Shown here: piece after piece, positions 1 through 10,414 of the stretch
Layout: every line of letters begins with the position of its first letter
How positions within the stretch are numbered: the first letter of the stretch is position 1
NCBI GenBank assembly: GCA_946800325.1
Contig: OX326958.1
Location: 12,304,992 to 12,368,991 of the forward strand
Direction of reading: 5' to 3'
Length of the DNA: 64,000 bases
DNA from: Luzula sylvatica
Lineage: Eukaryota > Streptophyta > Magnoliopsida > Poales > Juncaceae
Translations under genes and position numbers: made by a program
The notes under the pieces: generated by a model
The model's database searches: none
Seen by the model: the letters and a program-made list of their open reading frames with translations, nothing else
What the model was told of the DNA's origin: nothing

Positions 1-7
1 ATATATA

Positions 8-1211
8 ATGCAATCCAACCTATTGCCGGCGTGGGTGATCAAGGAAATTAATAAAATGGCCCGTGCTTTTCTATGGAAAGGGGAAAATAGTTGTACCGGT
101 GCCAATTGCCTAGTAAGCAGGCCCGGTCCTATGTTTTCGGGGGCCTTAGGCTAATTATAAGACGGGACTTGATATATAAAACGATATTTTTTTTTTTTCA
201 ATTGCGATGGAAGTTGTGTGTCTAATTGAGAAAAATCGATCAAGTTTGTGAGAGAAAGATTGAGTTTGGGATTTGTTTATTATTGAGATTGTTATAATTA
301 TTATGCATATCTATACATAAGGAAAAAATTAGGGACTTTTTATTTTGGGGGGCTTTAGCCCAGGGCCGGGCCTGCTAGTAAGGTGGGATAAACTCTGCCT
401 ACCGCACGAAAATGGCGGTATAGGGGTCACGAACCTTAAACTTCAAAATGAATGTCTACTTCTCAAATGGTTCGCGAGTCTTGATCGACCACAACAGGGG
501 CTCTGGGATTCAACAGTCGCCAATCTCTATGGTATCTCTGACTCGTCAGATCTAGCGCATAGCAGAACCATTAACTCCTTCTTTCTCAACGATTTGATCA
601 AACTCAAAGATCTCTACGAGGCAGCAACGATCCCCTCTCATGACTCAACCCAGAGAATATGGAAGCTTACCAACTCTGAACATTTCACCACCTCCTCGGC
701 ATACTCTTTCTTCATAAACCCTGGAATAATAATCGAATGGAACAAATCGCTGTGGAAAACACACATTCCGGCCAAAATTCGTTTCTTCCTGTGGACTCTC
801 TTCCAAGATCGACTGTTAACAGGAGAAAAAATGGTTTCGAGAGGATGGAATGTTGACGCTACATGCCAGCTCTGTCGGACGAGTATCGAATCATCCTCGC
901 ACCTCCTACTGGAATGCGACTTCGCACGGCAGGTCTGGTCCAAGCTGGAAACAGGGTTTGATTGGTGGAGGTATATCGCTGACATTACGCCACTAGAAGT
1001 CTGGCAAAAGGGCTCCGGCAGATTCAAATCAGCTCAATCGCGGACACTCTGGGTGGCTTCGTTTGCGGCGGTGACTTGGCAGATATGGAAGGAGCGTAAT
1101 CGCAGAGTCTTCTCAGATGCTAGTGTTCGGCGTTCCCCTGTGGTTCTCGAGGTCGAATCCTTACAGACTGAAGGTAAATCTCACTATTGGGCCTCTCAAA
1201 TCGTGGTTTGA
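8..1211 (+). pseudogene. 3' end of a LINE (non-LTR) retrotransposon ORF2, split by a MITE
   Basis: This is the C-terminal part of a plant LINE reverse-transcriptase ORF. Positions 8-117 encode a thumb-like stretch (MARAFLWKG). The same frame resumes at 375 and runs to the stop at 1209-1211. Around 840-945 there is a zf-RVT zinc-binding motif (CQLC ... HLLLEC) followed by the tail typical of plant LINE ORF2, ending in WQIWKERNRR. The two parts are separated by a 257-bp hAT MITE, and one copy of its 8-bp target duplication restores the frame, so the MITE landed in an open ORF. The polymerase core lies outside the window to the left. The copy is truncated and is not expected to be active. Confidence 0.85.
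118..374. mobile_element. hAT-type MITE inserted in the LINE ORF
   Basis: The ends are inverted repeats: CAGGCCCGG on the left, and the right end reads the same on the other strand (CCGGGCCTG). They are flanked by a perfect 8-bp target duplication CTAGTAAG at 110-117 and 375-382. The inner terminal sequence is also roughly inverted (GGGGGCCTTAGGC against GGGGGGCTTTAGCC). An 8-bp duplication and a CAGG-type end are the hAT signature. At 257 bp it cannot code for a transposase. Confidence 0.9.
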
Positions 1212-1427
1212 TTTCCTTTTTGGTCGATTTTGTTCTTATTTCTAACAGATTTGTACATTTTAGGATGAAATACCTCAACAAACGATGAATAAATCCCTCT
1301 TGCATACGAAAGATACCAAAAAAATCTCTGAATCGAGCTCCATTGAAGGTAAATCTCACTGTTAAGTCTCTCAAATCGTGGTCTGATTTTCTTTTTGGTC
1401 GATTTTGTTCGTATTTGTAACAGATTT
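1170..1427. repeat. 83-bp direct duplication at the LINE tail
   Basis: Positions 1170-1252 and 1345-1427 are two copies of the same 83-bp segment with a few mismatches, starting GAAGGTAAATCTCAC and ending AACAGATTT. They are 175 bp apart, start to start. The first copy contains the LINE ORF stop codon, so the duplication covers the coding end and the beginning of the 3' UTR. Confidence 0.85.
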
Positions 1428-2820
1428 TTGATTTTTTGGACGTAAATAACTTTTCCCCATTTTTTGGTATATATTACAACTCATTCTATCTCCTTTCGCT
1501 GTTTGATGGTCCAGCGAGAGTTAAGTCTTGATTGTGGACGACGAGGGATGCATAAATCTGGCTGTGTTTGGCAGAATCTGACCAGTTGATGCGGGCGGTT
1601 GGGATGAGCTACCAGTTCGCTTGAAGGCGTAAGTTGGCTCGATTACTTTGTGGTTATATACCAGTGGAAAAAGAATGTCGGCAACGGGTGGTTGGTCATG
1701 GTACGGTGCAGGTTAATTAACAAGGTATAATCAATCCCGCACAAATCATGAGTTTTCTTAATTACTGCCCTCGACAACATTATGCCAAGTTAGGAAATAA
1801 ATTCTTATTTCTAATGCTATATCAATGGAGTCCAATTAATTTCATAAATTTGCACATAATTTCACCAACTTTAGGTTCTTTTTTTGCAAAGAAATAGCAA
1901 GTTTGGGTTCTTTTTGCATATGGGAGTGATTTTGAAAGCTTTTGCACATACTGTTCCTTTTTGCTCTTTTTCAGCAAAAATAGGTGATGGGTAATTTTTG
2001 CAAATTTCTTTTCATTTTAGTTTTTGGTAAATTTCAGCATACTCTGGGTTCTTTTTCGAAATTTTAGCTTTTTTGGGATTTTTTTTTAATTTCAGCAAAA
2101 AAAAAATGTAGGGGGTTGTAAATTTAAGAAATTTCGAGGGGTTCTGTACAATTTTCAGTTTTTTTAGGTATTCGTTTTGCAAACCTTATCGTTTTTAGCT
2201 GAAGAAATTTTCTCTACACATGAATATTTTATTAATTTGAGTCAATTGAAACAATAAGTTTTTTTGTTTGCTCAAAATAATATCTGAAATGATTTTTTTT
2301 ATTTAGTTTAGTAGTTTGATAAGAACCGTTTCGCGATATTGGGCCCCCTTTTCAGGTCAGATCACTTATTTCCCGCTCAACAGATAAGAAAATTTCTTCA
2401 GGTATTTTTGCACTTCAACCCAACAGTTTGTACTAATTACTCTCAATCGAATCCAACAGCTAAGATTATTTATTTTCTAAATTAGTTATGCAGAAAGGAC
2501 GAAGCAATCTGCGCCGTCAGCCTCGAAAAAAGAAGATCTGGTAAACGGCACCATAATCAAACTATAGCTGTCGGCAAACGGCCTGGAATTGCAATAGTCT
2601 CAGGTATAACCCTAATTTTATTTATATCATTTCTTAAACATGTTAATTAAACATTTTTCTTTTATTTAGTTTTTCTTTTGTTTAATAGTTGGAAGAAATG
2701 AGATAGAGGCATCGAGGGGCATTTTCGATATTTCTCTGAAATGATAAAAGTTCTGACATAAATATCTTATGCTTAGACGTGAAAATTTTCTATCAAAAGT
2801 AGATTTATTATTATTCGTTA
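1428..2820. other. Unassigned T-rich DNA with an exon-like island
   Basis: No convincing gene is present. Positions 1860-2260 are T-rich with irregular repeats of phrases such as GGGTTCTTTTTGCA, similar in style to 10480-11330. Positions 2486-2603 form a GC-richer island preceded by an acceptor-like TTAG and followed by CAG|GTATAA. It is open in one frame and could be a captured host exon, but I do not recognise it. Confidence 0.4.
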
Positions 2821-3889
2821 CTCATAAATGATGCGAAAATATTTTCTATTCAAATTTAAAATTGACACGTTTGACAATTTTACGTTTGGGTCCAAAAAAT
2901 TATTGGCGAGTCAGCAACAAGGGTCTAGAAACTTTGGCTTTTTTCTTAGCTATGCCATAATTATCATTGTAAGAATAATAAATCACTTATTTTTAAAATT
3001 TATTATGTTAATGCCGAAAATATCTCTTTGAGTGCAGAAAAAACATATATATATACTTTGGGGGCATCATGGACAAATGCGGCCGTGGTAAGAGGGGTTT
3101 AAGAGCTGGGAACCAGAATTAATCGCTGTTATTTTGCCTCAGGGTCTAAATAACCTCCCGAGAGCTGGAGAATTATTGTCAATGGTACATTTTTACAAAA
3201 TAACCCTTATAAATATTTTAGTTGCTTTATTGCAATTTTTATTTGTTTTATTAGGTCAAGAATTTGATTGAGAAGCCATAATATGAATATTTGCCTCAGG
3301 GTCTAAATAAGCAACTCAAATCCTAAAATAATAAAAATATCGCATATGCCCTTCTAATTTCAAAATATAATAATGTATCTTTTTCCAAATAGATCCCTCA
3401 TCTTTTCTTATATATCATCTTAAACATTGGGCCTTTTTGATAAGCTTCCAAGTTCCTATTTCAGCGTGACATGTGTCTCTGTATGACCAGCTCTTAAATA
3501 TTGGTTCCTGCTTCTGGGGTTTTGATGTTTGTTTGTTCTTTCTCCCATCCCTCCTTTTGTTTGCCGAAGATGAAGTTTTTTATTGATTGCACAACTTTGT
3601 TCAGATGTTGTATGCGCGATACTTTAGTAACGGATAATGCAAGTGATCCTTGGACGTTGAGTTCGAGTATTAGCAACTTATTTTCCATTTTGACTGAAGT
3701 TGCAATTATTTCAACTGAACAAAGTTACGGCATCATCATCTGTTCCGAGGCTAATTTTGTACCATGTTTTCTTACTCTTTTTTTATGCGATCCTTCACAG
3801 ATGTGTTGTTGCTTTCTACCCTTAAATTTGAAAGCTTCATTTCTGTTCGAGACATTTTTTGGTTCGATATTTGTACGAATTAAAATGAA
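2821..3889. other. Unassigned AT-rich DNA
   Basis: Nothing recognisable as a gene. A ~21-bp phrase beginning TTTGCCTCAGGG occurs twice, near 3134 and 3291. A 134-codon open frame at 3501-3905 shows no family motif and is probably chance. Confidence 0.4.
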
Positions 3890-4940
3890 AATACAAAACA
3901 TTTAATACAAGTTAACAAATATAACGTAGCACATATGAACATGGATACAAAAAAGGAAGGGCACTGCCAAAAAACAATTCCAACACCAATATGAATAATT
4001 GAATATTGCATAAACGAGAAAACAAAATACTACTAATTTGCATTAAATACTTACTACAAATTGTGACCAAAGAATTACGGAGCATGGAACAGCAAATCCG
4101 AAATGTGAAAAAACAGTATGAATGTAAACAATATGAATTTTAAGAATATTTGTACAACCACAGGATGCGACTCCAAGTATGAGTAGAAATGAACAATTTA
4201 AACAGAAAAAAAGTACTGCTGCTAATATAAGCTACTTAATGCAAAATGAAAATTCAAACAAAATAATACAAACATAATTGAAGGCATGCGATGAAATACT
4301 TGAAACAAAAAAAAATCAATACTTATACTAAATAACCTGCTTAATACGTGACAACAATTGAAGTCAATAGAGGTACGATACACCAAAGAAAGAAGTAAAA
4401 ATTACATACACGATAGAGATACGATACATATAAAAAAATACCAAAAAGAGAAATACAAACCAAAAAAGCTCTGAATACGAACAACGTAAAAAAGACAACA
4501 ATAATAGAACTGATAACAATATTACACACACAATACAAAAAAATATGCATTTAGGGATTGTATAATAGTAATCCCAAAAAAAAAACAGTAAAAATACATA
4601 AACAGCCCTGTGCAATTACGCGGGCAAAAACGATCAAATTAAACAAAAAAAAAATCCTGCTGCCACCACAAGCTACGTAATGCAAAATGAAAATGCAAAG
4701 AAAATAATACAATCACAGTTGAAGGCACGGTTCGAACTATCGAACTAGATTCCAATAATAAAACAAAACAAAAAATTTGAATACGAACAACGGAAAACAT
4801 ACACCAATAATAAAACCAATAATAATATTACGTATTCAATACAAAACTAAAATATGCATTACGGATTACATAATAGTAATCCAAAAACAACAGGAAAAAT
4901 ACAAAAAACACACCTGCGCAATGCGCAAGTACAACGCTAG
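3890..4940 (+). mobile_element. Helitron-like non-autonomous element with two tandem 3' ends
   Basis: The right end has the Helitron 3' signature: a short GC hairpin (TGCGCAATGCGCA, around 4917-4929) followed by CTAG at 4937-4940 and a host T. About 310 bp upstream there is a diverged copy of the same terminal segment. 4498-4630 resembles 4806-4940, and its hairpin is CCTGTGCAATTACGCGGG near 4608. It is not followed by CTAG. A second internal duplication is 4198-4300 against 4645-4740. The left end was not found, so the start is approximate. Confidence 0.5.
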
Positions 4941-5706
4941 TAATATATATTAATAGATATCTTCTCTAGTTAATCAAATAATGGATGAAACATAAAAGTG
5001 TAAATGTAAAAAAATACCGTACTTATGTTTTAGAGTCTACACAAAATTAAAACGAGTATTCAGTTTTAGAAATCATAAAATAGATTGATTACCAAAATAA
5101 CAAACGAGAAGAATCACGAATACGATCGAGCTTATTGCTTGTTGGTTCTTCATGTCCTTTATTTTATTCTTTTTGTTCTCTCGTCTTGTTTTTATATCGA
5201 GTGAACAGGAAATTTCTTGAACTAATTATGAATTTATTACTTCATGCAAATCAATTTATTGTAAAATAACGGATATTATAATTGATATTGGGCTATCTTT
5301 AAATAGCTATAATACTGAATATTGTCCTTTGCTTTCCCTATTCCACGTGCTTTTCTTTTCACCACTCGATGCTTTCTTTTACTGTCGTAGGACGCTGAGC
5401 GTGAGGTAAATAATAGCGTGTCTCTTTCTTCCTCACTCCTGCGGAGATTCTCACTGAAGCTCCAGAAGAGAGAAACGCGTCGAAATCCTAGGACGGTCGC
5501 CGCGGGATAGAAGGCTTACGCGATTGGTGATTCAGGTGGCTTTCTTCGGCAGGAAAACGCGATCAAACAATGATACATACAGAGTCGTTCTCCCTTTCTC
5601 TCTTCATTCACCATTCACGACACTCAAGCTGGAGAGAGAAATGCCACGCAAAAGAAATCCTAGACGCAAAATCAATCCGGGACGAAGCACGACACACAGC
5701 ATCCAA
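4941..5706. other. GC-richer, apparently low-copy segment
   Basis: From about 5380 to 5706 the base composition becomes less AT-rich and the sequence has no resemblance to the surrounding repeats. It could be a host 5' UTR or promoter. A short frame starting at 5641 (MPRKRNPRRK) runs into the miniature LTR element and stays open for some codons beyond it, at 7433 onward. No gene family is recognised. Confidence 0.35.
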
Positions 5707-6224
5707 TGTTGGGATTTTTTGGGTTTAATTTGGATTAAATTTGATTTGGATTGAAGAATATTGGGATTTGTTGTTTGGGGGATGGATATCAAATTTCATT
5801 TGATATTGTAACAAATGAAATTGGCCACGCTGGTGAGAATTTTTTTTTGTCTTTTCTTTATGGACAATTGATACACGACACCAATAGATAAATAGATACA
5901 AACACCAAAATGTACACACTCAATAATATATGGATACAATATTTCGAGATAAGAGTGAGATTATTTTCTCTACATCTTACTCTAATTCACAAAAAAATTT
6001 CTATCTTATTTTTCTGGAGATTTTTTCTCTCTAAAAATGTGAGATGGGATCGCATTTATACATTCATATGCACCTTCTCAATACAACTATTTGATTCATA
6101 TGGATAATATATCCTTAAATGACATAATTTATCCATACAAACTATCTTTCACACTTGTTTACATATTAATGAATTTATTATATATTAATTAAATTATCTA
6201 GTTGTAAAAAAATTAATTTTAATA
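5707..6224 (-). repeat. LTR of the miniature element (3' LTR on the minus strand)
   Basis: It begins TGTTGGGATT and ends TTTTAATA on the plus strand. It matches 6901-7432 over nearly its whole length, but lacks a short stretch around AGAGAACACGGAGAG that the other copy has. Confidence 0.85.
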
Positions 6225-6600
6225 CTCCTCTTTAATACTGTTGTTGTCGATACTCCCCTTTAATATTTTTTTCCTGTTATTTTTTTTCTCGATACCTGTG
6301 CGTAATTTCTTTCCTCGCATTTGTCATATCTTCTTTCTTTTTGTAAACTCGTTTTTTATTCGGCTTTTTTTTTCGAATCGTCTTTTTTTCGGACCATTTT
6401 TTTGAATTGCGTTTTGTTCGATCGTCCTCTTTCCGGATCATTTTTCCGGATCGTTTTTTTTTTCCGAATTGTCTCATTTTTCAGCCATGTCCATACTATC
6501 GACAATTTCTTATTTTTCTATTATTTTCCATTGATCATGCGTGATCAAAATAACTCTCGTCATAATACTCCAAAAAAATGTATTTTTCTCCATCGAAATT

Positions 6601-6885
6601 GAGTTGCGAAATTTGTGTGAATCCGAACATACCATCTTGGATTGTCGTGGATTTCTCCTACTCCAAATTTTTACTAAACTCGATAAATCGATAATGAGTT
6701 GTGAAGTTCGTGGGAGTCCAAATACGCAACCTCCTCCTTGGTTGTCTTGGTGATCTCATTCTTTGACTTGTACTAAACTCGATAAATTGGAAATGAATTG
6801 TGAAATTCGTGTGAGCCCAAGTACGTAACCTCCTTGGTTGTCTTGGTGACTCATTCTCCAACTTCTACCAAACTCGATAACCGTC
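6601..6885 (-). repeat. Tandem triplication of a gag-leader segment
   Basis: Three consecutive ~90-bp units (about 6601-6693, 6698-6791 and 6796-6881) share CTAAACTCGATAA-like and CTTGGTTGTCTTGG-like phrases. On the minus strand they correspond to the start of gag in the 19.6 kb Copia element, so the leader was multiplied inside the miniature element. Confidence 0.7.
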
Positions 6886-6900
6886 GTTCTGATGTCAATT

Positions 6901-7432
6901 TGTTGGGATTTTTGGGGTTTAATTTGGATTTAGTTTGATTTGGATGGAAGAATATTGGGGTTTGTTGTTTGGGGGATGAATATCAAATTTCAATTGATAT
7001 TGTAACAAATGAAATTGGCCACGCTGGACAGAGAACACGGAGAGAGATTCTTTTTTTGTCTTTTCTTTATCCACAATTGATACACGACATCAATTGATAA
7101 ATAGATACAAACACCAAAAAGTACACACTCAATAACATAATGATACAATATTTCGAGATAAGAGTGAGATTATTTTCTCTACTCCTTATTCTAATGTTTC
7201 ACAGGATTTTCTCTCTTATTTTTCTTGAGATTTTTTCTCTCTAAAAATATGAGATGGGGTTGCATTTAAAGATTTACGCTCTCAATACAACCATTTGATT
7301 CATATGGATAATAAACTCTTACATGGCATCATAATTTATCCATATACACTATCTTTCACACTTGTTTACATATTAATTTATTTATTATATATTAATTAAA
7401 TTATCCAAATTTAAAAAACATTACTTTTAATA
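6901..7432 (-). repeat. LTR of the miniature element (5' LTR on the minus strand)
   Basis: It begins TGTTGGGATT and ends TTTTAATA on the plus strand, followed by the target duplication TCCAA. The element's primer site lies just left of it. Confidence 0.85.
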
Positions 7433-7850
7433 TCCAAGACCGGAAACACACTTTGTTTCGCGCATCCACGGTCGGGGCACTTCTAAATCACGATTTGGTT
7501 CGATAATTGTCGATTAAAATTGCAAATTATGTGTTCTAAAAATTGAGAAATTGAAGGAAAAATCGTTGCCAATGGAGGGTTGCACTTCAATCACGGGACG
7601 TATCGACAAAAGCGTCACTGCTCTTTAACGAGTTTGTTCATTTTCTAAATAAGTCCAATAATAATTCAAAAATTACATTTCACATTTCTTTCCAATTCTC
7701 ATAATATTTTTTGCTGTTTTTGAGACATGCAAAGAAAAGACGTGAAATGTGAAGATATAGAAGATTCGGTAAATGAAGCCTCTCCAGAAAATTTACAATA
7801 ATTTTATTAAATTTACAACATTTTAATCTCAGGTTTCGAGGAAATTTGAC
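7433..7850. other. Unassigned spacer
   Basis: About 420 bp without a recognised gene or repeat. The first 70 bp is GC-richer and may continue the low-copy segment interrupted by the miniature LTR element. Confidence 0.35.
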
Positions 7851-9173
7851 CATGGTTCTTAATGTTGGCCGACATAAAAAAAATCGACCGAGTATATCGG
7901 ACTCTGTGGCCACCGAGCTGATTTTGATCTGAAAAAATCGGATCCAAGTAACCGATTTTTTTTTTTTTTTTTTTTTTTTAATAATATTGGTATGTGTTGG
8001 AATTTAAATTGGATCTGTGAATTATTGGGAAAATAGTTTAAGACAAATATTTGTTTTTGACAAAAAATCAAAATCCACGAAGAAAGAGAGAGTCAGAAAC
8101 TCTTTGATTCTTTTTATTATATCACGCACACGCACACGCACATGCACACATGGGAAAGAAAGGAAGAGGCTCTTCCTTTTTTTAGGGTGACGCTATTGCG
8201 AGAGCCAACATGACTAAATTGAGAGTGATTTTAATTTTGTTTTATCAAATAACCGTTATATCCCTGTTAATGATGAATTGATAATTGACATTTCTTACAT
8301 TTATCTATTAGTTTATCAGTTTTCATAAATCATGCAAATAAAATCTTTCATCTATAAAAAATAGTTTTATTCTTAATTTTTTTCATCACAAAAAAATAAT
8401 TTTTAATATGTCATATATATTTAAATATAAAAATTAATATATATGGGTAGATTTGATTTTTTCATAATATTAAAAAAAATATTTTTGCATTATTCATGAA
8501 AGATATAAATAATATTATATAAGTATAATAAATATCATTCGCCATAAATAGGAATATAGTGGTCATTTGATTAAAAAAAATTAAAATCGCTCTCAATTTA
8601 GTCACGTTAGTTCTTGTAATAGTATCATTCTTTTTTTAATGAGAAATTATACTTTGCCCTCTCAATTTCCTCACAATTCTCCAACACTAATTAATCCCAT
8701 AATTAGTGTGGTGGATTAACGACTAATTTCTCCTTTCCTTATTTGCTACAGTACAAATAATCTTTAAATATGAATCAATATATTTCTCCAAAAGACACTC
8801 TTAACTTTAGACACATTTTTATTTAACCGACCTATTCCCTGCACATTAATAACTAACTTTAATACCCTGCCCCAAAATACACACACAATACTATATTAAA
8901 TAAAATAATAAAACATTAATTTTAATAGTATGCTATATTGATGCTTAAATTATTTACATTGACAACATTATTTGGATACATTATATTCATGTTTCAATTT
9001 TATATTGACAATCATTTATGCAATTTTATGAATGTTTATTTATTTTTTTTTCTATTTTTTCCAACTTTTACTAACCGTCCGATTTTCTTTTTGACTCGGC
9101 CGAGTCTTGTCCGAGTGGACTGAATCCCGAGTCATCAGACCGACCGAGTCCGAGTCCGATATTCAGAACCATG
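7851..9173. mobile_element. Probable hAT-like non-autonomous transposon
   Basis: The ends are imperfect inverted repeats: CATGGTTCTTAATGT on the left, and CATGGTTCTGAATAT reading inward from the right end on the other strand. Both are followed by CGG/GAC-rich subterminal sequence (CCGAGTCCGAGTCCG on the right). The flanking 8-mers AATTTGAC and AATATGAA match at 6 of 8 positions, so the target duplication is old or the ends are slightly off. It contains a complete Mutator-type MITE. No transposase ORF is present. Confidence 0.5.
8185..8629. mobile_element. Mutator-like MITE
   Basis: Its long terminal inverted repeats run for roughly 60 bp. Both ends contain TGACTAAATTGAGAG followed by GATTTTAATTT in inverted orientation, and the outermost bases are diverged. 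A 9-bp target duplication CTTTTTTTA lies at 8176-8184 and 8630-8638. A 9-bp duplication with long inverted repeats indicates Mutator. It is nested inside the hAT-like element. Confidence 0.8.
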
Positions 9174-9220
9174 AATATGAATCAAACATTTCGGCAAAAT
9201 AGAGGTGATATCTATACAAA

Positions 9221-9656
9221 ATGGAGTGTCCAGTTGTGGGCTCGCCAGAAATGGAGCCCGAGGCCAGCGACACATCCTGTCCTTTCGAGCCCCCCCCCCC
9301 CCCCCCCCCCCCCTCCAGCACGAAATAGAGGAGCTCGAGACCTATGATTTCAACCATCTGTGCAAAGACATGGCTTTGGCCATGCAATGATACAAGGTAA
9401 TGATTTTTTAGTGTTTCTGACTTTCTGCAATTATGCCCCTTAACTTTTGATTTTTGTTTAATTAGCCTGAGGTTGCCGAGGAAAAAAAGACGAGGAGAAG
9501 GACGATGACGACGACGAGGAAGAAGAAGGAGAAGAAGAAGAAGAAGAAGAAGATACATGCGAACACAAAGCAAAATGACACGACGAATTCGAAGACGTTT
9601 ATGAAGTTTGCAGCGTAATCCTCGAAAAAATCGAAAACATCATCGAAGCCAGTTGA
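9221..9656 (+). pseudogene. Relic of a two-exon gene for an acidic protein
   Basis: Positions 9221-9396 look like an exon: it starts MECPVVGSPEMEPEAS, runs into a long proline track made by a 24-base C tract, and ends at a GT donor. Positions 9466-9656 follow an ATTAG acceptor and encode a strongly acidic run of Asp and Glu. A frame change then leads to DEFEDVYEVCSVILEK and a stop. The frame is broken after the C tract and again after the acidic run. The family is not recognised. It may be a dead host gene or a captured fragment. Confidence 0.45.
9290..9313 (+). repeat. 24-base poly-C tract
   Basis: An uninterrupted run of 24 C inside the first exon of the acidic gene relic. In one frame it gives a proline run. 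It breaks the frame of the relic. Confidence 0.9.
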
Positions 9657-9732
9657 AAAAGATATATCTGAAATACCCATCCATTTAATTCTTCTCTTTG
9701 ACCAAAATGCCTCTCATATTTCCCCCTTTAAC

Positions 9733-10406
9733 CAGAGGTGGCAAATCCGACCCGAACCCGCCCGAAGTCCGACTCGTCCTTGACCCGAAAAATTTAGAAA
9801 ATTCAAACGACCGAACCCGTCCGATCCGAACCCGTCCGATCCGAACCCGAGGAATCCGATCCAAAATACTGACGTGATATATTATAATTATTATTCCGAC
9901 CCAACTCGACTCGAATCCGACTTGTCTTAAACCCGATTATGACAAGTCCGAACTATCCGAACCCAAATTGACCCGGTGTTATCATTTTTTTAATTAAATA
10001 TATTAACTGTTATATTTATTATATTTTTCGAGAGTGAGATGACACCGGTGTTTTCAAATAAAAATCAGAGACCTATATTTGGATAATAGTTTAATTTTAT
10101 ATCCAATATTTTGACAAAATTTATTTATAGAATCTTTAAAAAATATCCAACACAACCCGAATTTGAGTAATCCGAATTCCGAAAGAATCCGAATCCGGAA
10201 CAAACCGCGTCCGCGAATCTCACCGAACTTGAAAACCCGACCCGACTATAATTTTCAACTCGAAATTGATCCGACCAAATATGATCCGATCCGAATCCAG
10301 CTTGATCCAAATTGACTTAATCCGATGAGATTTGAATTCAAAAATTAGCCCGAAACATGTTGGGTTCATCCCCCAACCGTCCAAATCCGCATGTTTGCTA
10401 CCTCTA
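9733..10406. mobile_element. hAT-type MITE with CCCGAA-rich subterminal repeats
   Basis: The ends are CAGAGGTGGCAAAT on the left and the near-inverse TTTGCTACCTCTA on the right. A perfect 8-bp target duplication CCTTTAAC lies at 9725-9732 and 10407-10414. Both halves are packed with short CCCGAA/TCCGAA repeats, as seen in many plant hAT MITEs. No coding capacity. Confidence 0.9.
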
Positions 10407-10414
10407 CCTTTAAC

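Larger units (their letters stand above)
5707..7432 (-). mobile_element. Miniature non-autonomous LTR retrotransposon (TRIM-like)
   Basis: Two direct long terminal repeats (5707-6224 and 6901-7432) enclose a ~675-bp interior. The whole is flanked by the 5-bp target duplication TCCAA at 5702-5706 and 7433-7437. Read on the minus strand, the primer-site region follows the 5' LTR (TTGACATCAGAACG, 6887-6900). A purine tract (AAAGAGGAG on the minus strand, about 6225-6233) precedes the 3' LTR. The interior holds only remnants of the gag leader of a Copia element like the one at 19.6 kb: the phrase around TTTTGATCACGCA is shared. No protein can be made. Confidence 0.88.

Noticed and set aside
3501..3905. 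134-codon open frame on the plus strand
   Set aside because: No signal, domain or splice context. Cys/Phe-rich composition follows from T-rich DNA.
9163..9573. Minus-strand frame with Gly and Leu runs
   Set aside because: It is the shadow of the poly-C tract and of the acidic run of the plus-strand relic.
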